DNA of 45,729 nt from an uncultured Selenomonas sp. (GTDB lineage Bacteria; Bacillota; Negativicutes; Selenomonadales; Selenomonadaceae): positions 1 through 45,729 of the forward strand of contig CAJPRR010000005.1 in assembly GCA_905373085.1 (NCBI GenBank). Direction: 5' to 3'. Made by a program: the position numbers and the translations under genes. Below are positions 40,710 through 45,729 of the stretch, piece by piece. Position 1 is the first letter of the stretch. Every line of letters begins with the position of its first letter. Under the pieces are notes generated by a model that did no database searches, was not told the DNA's origin, and worked only from the letters and a program-made list of their open reading frames with translations.

Positions 40710-41779
40710 ACATGGGGCCGCAGCACCCGAGTACGCACGGCGTGCTGCAGGTCGAGCTGGAGCTTTCGGGCGAGCGCATCGAGCGTGCGAAGCCGATCCT
40801 CGGCTACCTTCATCGCGGCATCGAAAAGCTCATGGAGTCGCGCACTTACGCGCAGTGCCTGCCCTATACGGACAAGCTCGACTACGTTTCTTCGATGAAC
40901 AACAACCTCGCTTGGTGTACGGCGGTGGAGAAGCTCGCGGGCATCCGCGTGCCGCTTCGCGCCGAGTATCTGCGCGTCATCGCGGCGGAGCTGAACCGCA
41001 TTGCGAGCCACCTCGTCTTCATCGGCACGCTTCTCAACGATCTCGGCGCGGCGACGGCCTTCGTCTACGCCTTTCGCGACCGCGAAAAGGTGCTCGACCT
41101 CTTTGATCTTATATGCGGCGCGCGCATGTCGACGAGCTATATCCGACTGGGCGGCGTCGCCTTCGATGCGACGGAAGAATTCATCGAGAAGACGCAGGCT
41201 TTCCTCGACTATGTGCCCGAAATGCTCGAAGAATACGACAATCTCATCACGGGCAACGAGATCTTCTATGCGCGTATGAAGGGCGTCTCGCCGATGACGG
41301 CAGAGGAGGCGAAAGCCTTGTCGCTGTCGGGTGCGAACCTGCGTGCGACGGGCGTCGCCTACGACATCCGGCGCGTCGAGCCGTACAGCGTCTACGACCG
41401 CCTCGACTTCGAGGTGCCCGTCGGCACGCTCGGCGACGACTGGGATCGCTACGAGGTGCGCCTCAAGGAGATCGACGAGAGCGCGAAGATCATCCGACAG
41501 GCCTTGAAGGAGATGCCCGAAGGCTCGTGCCGCAAGGTCGTCTCGCCGAATCTTCGCCCACCGAAGGGATCGGTTTACCACCGCGTCGAGAATACGCGCG
41601 GCGAGCTGGGCTTTTACATCGTGAGCGACGGCACAGCGAAGCCTTACCGCGTGCACATCCGCCGGCCGTCCTTCGTGAACCTGCAGGCGCTCGATCCCCT
41701 GTGCCGCGGCACGCTTGTCGCCGACTCCGTTGTCGTCTATTCGACGCTCGACCCGCTGATGGGCGAGGTCGACTGTTAG
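40682..41779 (+). CDS. nuoD: NADH-quinone oxidoreductase subunit D
   Basis: This 365-residue 49-kDa-type subunit forms the quinone pocket with NuoB. GPQHPSTHGVL near the N-terminus carries the quinone-contacting His, followed by LGYLHRGIEKLMESRTYAQ and the C-terminal RRPSFVNLQAL and LDPLMGEVDC. The family usually ends in Asp-Arg, so the final Cys is slightly unusual. It lacks the four Ni-binding Cys of [NiFe] hydrogenase large subunits, which supports complex I rather than a hydrogenase. Confidence 0.96.
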   Translation: MAEKSTYILNMGPQHPSTHGVLQVELELSGERIERAKPILGYLHRGIEKLMESRTYAQCLPYTDKLDYVSSMNNNLAWCTAVEKLAGIRVPLRAEYLRVIAAELNRIASHLVFIGTLLNDLGAATAFVYAFRDREKVLDLFDLICGARMSTSYIRLGGVAFDATEEFIEKTQAFLDYVPEMLEEYDNLITGNEIFYARMKGVSPMTAEEAKALSLSGANLRATGVAYDIRRVEPYSVYDRLDFEVPVGTLGDDWDRYEVRLKEIDESAKIIRQALKEMPEGSCRKVVSPNLRPPKGSVYHRVENTRGELGFYIVSDGTAKPYRVHIRRPSFVNLQALDPLCRGTLVADSVVVYSTLDPLMGEVDC

Positions 41780-41787
41780 GGGGTGCA

Positions 41788-42828
41788 ATGATGGAAACGG
41801 GCATCGTCTATTCCTATATCAACGAACTGCGGATCTTCCTGACGGGGGCGCTCGGCGACGCTTTTCTCGCCGAGGTCGTCATGACGTTTCTCGGCATCGC
41901 CGTTCTCTTGATGGTCGTCATGAATGCGGCTCTCGTCTTCACCTTCGGCGAGCGCAAGGTCTGCGCCTTCATCCAGGTGCGCTTGGGGCCGAACCGCGTG
42001 GGGCCGGGAGGACTCCTGCAGCCCGTGGCGGACGCCATGAAGCTCCTCAGCAAGGAGGACATCATGCCGGACGGCGCCGACCGCATCGTCTGGAGCTTGT
42101 CGCCGATCCTCGTCTTCGTGCCGGCGGCTCTCCTTTACGCTTTCTATCCGTTCGATGCGGGCGTCGTCTTCGCCGATGTGAACATCGGGCTGTTCCTCCT
42201 GCTCGCCATCTCGGCGCAGGCGGTTCTGCCGTTCTTCATGGGCGGCTTCGCGTCGAACAGCAAGTATGGACTCATCGGCTCGATGCGTGCCGTCGCGCAG
42301 CTTCTGACGTATGAACTGCCGCTCGGCTTCGCTCTCATGGGCGTCGTCATGCTCGCAGGCTCCTTGGACATGAGCCGCATCGTCGAAGCGCAGGCGGATT
42401 GCTGGTACATCTTCAAGCAGCCGCTCGCGTTCCTCATCGTCTTCATCTGCATGATCGCGGAGAGCAATCGTCCGCCGTTCAATCTCTTGGAGGGCGAGTC
42501 GGAGATCATCGCCGGCCCCTTCACGGAGTACAGCGGCATGCGCTGGGCGCTCTTTTTCCTCGCGGAGTTCGCGAACCTCCTTTCCATCGCGATTCTCGTG
42601 ACGACGCTCTTCTTGGGCGGCTGGCAGGGGCCGGCTTTTCTGCCAGGCATCTTCTGGTTCTTCCTCAAGGCGTTCGTCATGGTCGTCATCTTCCAATGGG
42701 TCGGCTGGACGTTCCCGCGCTTTCGCATCGACCATCAGATCGCCTTCGGCTGGAAGCTCCTCCTGCCCGTGGCGATGCTCAACGTCCTCTTGACGGGCAT
42801 CGGCATGATGCTCTGGCAGATGTTTTAG
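41788..42828 (+). CDS. nuoH: NADH-quinone oxidoreductase subunit H
   Basis: This 346-residue membrane subunit with eight helices joins the peripheral and membrane arms and lines the quinone channel. ERKVCAFIQVRLGPNRVGPG, LLTYELPLGFALMG and AESNRPPFNLLEGESEIIAG are strongly conserved signatures. Two adjacent ATGs (41788, 41791) follow AGGGGGT; the second has slightly better spacing. It directly follows nuoD, where nuoE, nuoF and nuoG stand in typical 14-gene operons. Confidence 0.96.
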   Translation: MMETGIVYSYINELRIFLTGALGDAFLAEVVMTFLGIAVLLMVVMNAALVFTFGERKVCAFIQVRLGPNRVGPGGLLQPVADAMKLLSKEDIMPDGADRIVWSLSPILVFVPAALLYAFYPFDAGVVFADVNIGLFLLLAISAQAVLPFFMGGFASNSKYGLIGSMRAVAQLLTYELPLGFALMGVVMLAGSLDMSRIVEAQADCWYIFKQPLAFLIVFICMIAESNRPPFNLLEGESEIIAGPFTEYSGMRWALFFLAEFANLLSIAILVTTLFLGGWQGPAFLPGIFWFFLKAFVMVVIFQWVGWTFPRFRIDHQIAFGWKLLLPVAMLNVLLTGIGMMLWQMF

Positions 42829-42858
42829 GAAGCGTTTCGGCGAAAGGAGTGAGGAACT

Positions 42859-43278
42859 TTGTGGGGCAAAGGATTGACCAAGGGCCTCGGCGTGACCTGG
42901 GGTCACCTCTGGGGCAAGAAGGAAACCGTTTCCTATCCCGAGGAGAAGATTCCGATGACCGAGCGCTTTCGCGGCGGACATCTGGCGATGGAAGCAGAAA
43001 AGTGCATTTCGTGCCGCCTGTGCGCGACGAACTGCCCGAACAAGGCGCTCGACCTTCATATAGTGACGGACGAGGCGAAGAAGCGTCACATGGCGGAGTA
43101 CTGGCACGACATCGGGCGCTGCATCTACTGCGGTATATGCGTCGAGGTCTGCCCGCCGAAGGCGATTTCCTGGGATAAGAATTTTGCGATCGCGTCGTAC
43201 TTCAAGGAAGATATGAGGTACGATGCGGTGGCGGAGGAAAGGGAGAAAAAGAAGGAAGGGGGCGAGCCGCATGAGTGA
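42859..43278 (+). CDS. nuoI: NADH-quinone oxidoreductase subunit I (two 4Fe-4S clusters)
   Basis: The 139-residue ferredoxin-like subunit has two 4Fe-4S motifs, CISCRLCATNCP and CIYCGICVEVCP. In complexes lacking NuoEFG this subunit is the expected docking point for ferredoxin. The start is TTG at 42859, with AAGGAG 9 bases upstream and no in-frame ATG nearby. It is shorter than many NuoI proteins, with a charged C-terminal tail. Confidence 0.95.
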   Translation: MWGKGLTKGLGVTWGHLWGKKETVSYPEEKIPMTERFRGGHLAMEAEKCISCRLCATNCPNKALDLHIVTDEAKKRHMAEYWHDIGRCIYCGICVEVCPPKAISWDKNFAIASYFKEDMRYDAVAEEREKKKEGGEPHE

Positions 43279-43774
43279 TTTCCTGAACACAGGCGCCTTT
43301 TATCTCTTGGCGGCCGTCACGCTCGCAGGCGCGCTCGGCGTGGTGCTTGCGAAGAAGCTCGTCCATGCGGCGCTTCTCCTGACCGTCACGTTCATCGGCA
43401 TCGCGTGCCTTTACTTCCAGCTCGGCGCGGACTTCCTCGGCGCGGCGCAGCTCATGATCTACGCGGGCGGCGTCGCCGTGCTCATCGTCTTGGGCGTCAT
43501 GCTCACGCGCCATACGCCGGGCGAGGAGACGAGTCCCGACAATGCGCGATGGTTCGCCGCGCCCGTCGCTGCCGCGCTCTTTTTCGCCGTCGTATTCTCG
43601 GCGGTCTATGTGACGCCGTTCGCGGAGGTCATGGAAGCGCCTGCCGGCAATTCGATTGAAAAGCTCGCCGACCTCATGCTCGGCGAGTATGTGATGACGT
43701 TCGAGCTGGCGGCGACGCTCCTTCTGGCGGCTCTCGTCGGCGCGATTGTTTTGGCAAAGGAGGAAGGACAATGA
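43271..43774 (+). CDS. nuoJ: NADH-quinone oxidoreductase subunit J
   Basis: This 167-residue membrane subunit has five hydrophobic helices. The conserved third-helix segment GADFLGAAQLMIYAGGVAVLIVLGVML identifies it. The ATG at 43271 overlaps the nuoI stop by 8 bases. The C-terminus retains FELAATLLLAALVGAIVLAKEE, as in standard NuoJ. Confidence 0.94.
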   Translation: MSDFLNTGAFYLLAAVTLAGALGVVLAKKLVHAALLLTVTFIGIACLYFQLGADFLGAAQLMIYAGGVAVLIVLGVMLTRHTPGEETSPDNARWFAAPVAAALFFAVVFSAVYVTPFAEVMEAPAGNSIEKLADLMLGEYVMTFELAATLLLAALVGAIVLAKEEGQ

Positions 43775-44082
43775 GCGTAGGTCTCCTGCATTATCTCATA
43801 CTGGCGGCAATCCTCTTTTCCATCGGTCTTTTCGGGCTTATCCAAAAGAGAAACCTCATCGTCGTGCTCATGAGCATCGAGCTGATGCTGAACGCGGCGA
43901 ATCTCAATCTCGTCGCCTTCAATCGCTTCCTGCCGGTCGATGCGCTTGAAGGGCAGCTTCTGGCCGTCTTCTCTCTGATGGTCGGTGCGGCGGAGATCGC
44001 CGTGGGGCTTGCGCTCGCGTTCCGCATCTACCATGACCGCCATACGATTTCGCTCGATGCGCTGCAGCGCATGAAAGGCTAG
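43771..44082 (+). CDS. nuoK: NADH-quinone oxidoreductase subunit K
   Basis: The 103 residues form three helices of the MrpC-like proton-path subunit. LIVVLMSIELMLNAANLNLVAF carries the conserved Glu in the second helix, and GAAEIAVGLAL that of the third. It overlaps nuoJ by 4 bases. Confidence 0.96.
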   Translation: MSVGLLHYLILAAILFSIGLFGLIQKRNLIVVLMSIELMLNAANLNLVAFNRFLPVDALEGQLLAVFSLMVGAAEIAVGLALAFRIYHDRHTISLDALQRMKG

Positions 44083-44093
44083 GAGGTGGCACG

Positions 44094-45729
44094 ATGTTTT
44101 CCTCTTTCGCCCTGCACCATGCGTGGCTCATACCGCTCCTGCCGGGAATCGCCTTCGTTCTCGCGGGCTTTCTGCGTGCTTTGCCGCGCCTTGCGGCGGC
44201 GCTCGTCGTCACCGCAATCGCCGCGAGCTTCGCGCTCTCGGGCGGCGTCATCGCCGAGGTTCTCTCCACGCCGATCACGGTAGAAGCGCCGTACGTCGCG
44301 AAGACCGTCTGGATGACGGTCGGCAGTCTCGTCCTGGAGATGGGCGTCCTCGTCGATCCCATCACGGCGATGATGCTCTTCGTCGTCACGACGGTATCGC
44401 TTTGCGTCGCGATTTACTCGGTCGGCTACATGAAGGACGATCCCGGCATGGGGCGCTTCTTCTCGTTCATCTCGCTCTTCGTCGCGTCGATGCTCGGGCT
44501 TGTGCTCGCGTCGAACTTCCTGCAGCTCTACGTCTTCTGGGAGGGCGTCGGACTCTGCTCGTACCTTTTGATCGGTTTCTACTATCAGCGCGTATCGGCG
44601 CGGGAGGCTGCGAAGAAGGCATTCATCACGACGCGCGTCGGCGACTTCGGCCTGCTCCTCGGCATCCTGCTCTTGCAGATTCACTTCGGCACGCTCGACT
44701 TTCTGAACCTGCGCATGCTCGTGCCGCTTGAGGTCTTGACGCTCGGCACGGTATTCTTGACCGTCGCGGGCTTCCTCCTCTTCATCGGGCCGATTGGAAA
44801 ATCGGGCCAATTTCCGCTGCACGTCTGGCTGCCCGACGCGATGGAAGGCCCGACGCCCGTCTCCGCGCTCATTCATGCGGCGACGATGGTCGTCGCGGGC
44901 GTCTACCTCGTCGCGCGCGCCTACTTCATCTTCGCGGCCTCGCCCTTCCTCATGGATTTGATCGCCTGGGTCGGCGGTTTTACGGCGATCTTCGCCGCGA
45001 GTATCGCCTTGACGCAGCGCGAGATCAAGCGAATCCTCGCCTATTCGACGGTCAGCCAGCTCGGCTACATGATGCTCGCGCTCGGCGTCGGCTCTCTGAC
45101 AGCCTCGATGTTCCATCTCATGACGCACGCCTTCTTCAAGGCGCTCCTGTTCCTCTCGGCGGGCGCCGTCATGCACGCGCTCGCCGACGAGGCGGACATC
45201 TTCCGCATGGGCGGGCTTTGGAAGAAGATGCCGTGGACGTTCGCCGTGATGACGATCGGCGTTCTCGCGATCTCTGGTCTGCCGCCTTTCGCGGGCTTCT
45301 TCTCGAAGGACGAGATCCTCTTTGCGGCGGCGGAAGTCTCGACGCCGCTCTACGTCCTCGCGACCGTCACAGCTTTCATGACGGCGCTCTACATGGCGCG
45401 GCTGCTCTTCGTCGCCTTCCTCGGCGACTGCCGTACGGGCACGGCGTACCACGCGCATGAAGCGGGCTGGTGGATGCGCTTGCCGCTCCTCATCCTCGCG
45501 GCGCTCGCCGTCGTCAGCGGCTTTCTGGGTCATGCGTGGGGCTTCGGCTCGTGGGTCTACTTCGGGCACGCGCACGAGGGCGCGATCGATCCGACGGTCG
45601 CCGGCGTTTCGACCGTTTTGACGCTCCTCGCGCTCGCCATCGCCTACCTCGTCTATGTGAAGAAGGCCGTTTCCGCCGATGCAATCGCAGAACGGCTCGG
45701 CATTTTCTACACGCTCAGCTATCACAAAT
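44094..45729 (+). CDS. nuoL: NADH-quinone oxidoreductase subunit L, cut by the window end
   Basis: An open frame of 545 codons runs off the right edge. This antiporter-like proton-pumping subunit shows LYVFWEGVGLCSYLLIGFYY with the key Glu, GKSGQFPLHVWLPDAMEGPTPVSALIHAATMV, REIKRILAYSTVSQLGYMML and LPPFAGFFSKDEIL. GGAGGT lies 7 bases before the ATG. Most family members have 600-650 residues, so perhaps 60-100 residues, including part of the lateral helix, are missing from view. nuoM and nuoN would be expected next. Confidence 0.95.
   Translation, partial: MFSSFALHHAWLIPLLPGIAFVLAGFLRALPRLAAALVVTAIAASFALSGGVIAEVLSTPITVEAPYVAKTVWMTVGSLVLEMGVLVDPITAMMLFVVTTVSLCVAIYSVGYMKDDPGMGRFFSFISLFVASMLGLVLASNFLQLYVFWEGVGLCSYLLIGFYYQRVSAREAAKKAFITTRVGDFGLLLGILLLQIHFGTLDFLNLRMLVPLEVLTLGTVFLTVAGFLLFIGPIGKSGQFPLHVWLPDAMEGPTPVSALIHAATMVVAGVYLVARAYFIFAASPFLMDLIAWVGGFTAIFAASIALTQREIKRILAYSTVSQLGYMMLALGVGSLTASMFHLMTHAFFKALLFLSAGAVMHALADEADIFRMGGLWKKMPWTFAVMTIGVLAISGLPPFAGFFSKDEILFAAAEVSTPLYVLATVTAFMTALYMARLLFVAFLGDCRTGTAYHAHEAGWWMRLPLLILAALAVVSGFLGHAWGFGSWVYFGHAHEGAIDPTVAGVSTVLTLLALAIAYLVYVKKAVSADAIAERLGIFYTLSYHK

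Noticed and set aside
40682..41779. NuoD and neighbours as an energy-converting [NiFe] hydrogenase
   Set aside because: The Ni-binding CxxC pairs are absent, and nuoA, nuoJ and nuoK are present, so this is complex I.
44079..45725. A 548-codon minus-strand frame opposite nuoL
   Set aside because: Its extreme Arg/Glu/Asp content and lack of any domain mark it as a shadow of the conserved nuoL coding strand.

Overview
The window reads as a chromosomal segment of a diderm Firmicute of the class Negativicutes, most likely Selenomonas or a close relative. The evidence is two OmpM-type outer-membrane proteins with an N-terminal SLH domain, a TonB-dependent receptor, a two-partner secretion pair, and Firmicute-style strong GGAGG ribosome binding sites in a GC-rich, strongly codon-biased background. 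The genus is inferred from gene content. No rRNA, tRNA or CRISPR array was seen.

Layout. 1-2.1 kb: an OmpM porin (minus strand), then an AbrB-type antitoxin whose PIN toxin partner is reduced to 32 codons. 2.1-15.7 kb: a two-partner secretion locus, tpsB followed by a 3,864-residue tpsA adhesin with a large tandem YDG/MBG region. 16.1-16.8 kb: a secreted von Willebrand A protein. 17.1-22.6 kb: a cobalamin-riboswitch-controlled TonB receptor, two FecCD-type permeases and a lipoprotein binding protein, with no ATPase. 22.8-28.2 kb (plus strand): a DegS-like histidine kinase, an Orn/Lys/Arg decarboxylase family enzyme, an RmlD-like reductase, a RelB/YoeB toxin-antitoxin cassette that interrupts the interval before a GalE-like epimerase, then the epimerase. 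28.2-32.3 kb: a DUF1254/DUF1214 protein, a cupin, a YdcF-like protein and a MATE exporter. 32.3-32.9 kb: a second, YefM/YoeB toxin-antitoxin pair. 33.4-37.2 kb: a shortened OPA-family phosphate-ester antiporter, a soluble MCP with a CZB domain, and an amidase. 37.8-39.1 kb: a second OmpM paralogue. 39.3 kb to the end: nuoABCDHIJKL, with nuoL cut by the window edge and no nuoEFG.

The least conventional signal is a family of short intergenic repeats at eight or more places. One group (13778-13856, 34707-34840, 37496-37776) has about 16-bp terminal inverted repeats of the type GGGAAKCRCTGATAAA and different internal deletions, like MITEs. A second group (1932-2040, 15799-15915, 16966-17076, 33030-33200, fragment 39204-39238) carries two hairpins, one often capped by C(TTCG)G with base-pair-preserving changes. 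Copy 34707-34840 shares internal sequence with the second group, so they look like one modular family. Two copies lie exactly at stop codons, one lies within a predicted toxin-antitoxin leader, and one lies just upstream of the ompM2 ribosome binding site.

Functionally the region is dominated by the cell envelope: porins, a secreted giant adhesin, corrinoid import, a peptidoglycan amidase and nucleotide-sugar enzymes. It ends in a respiratory complex I of the type lacking the NADH-input module.
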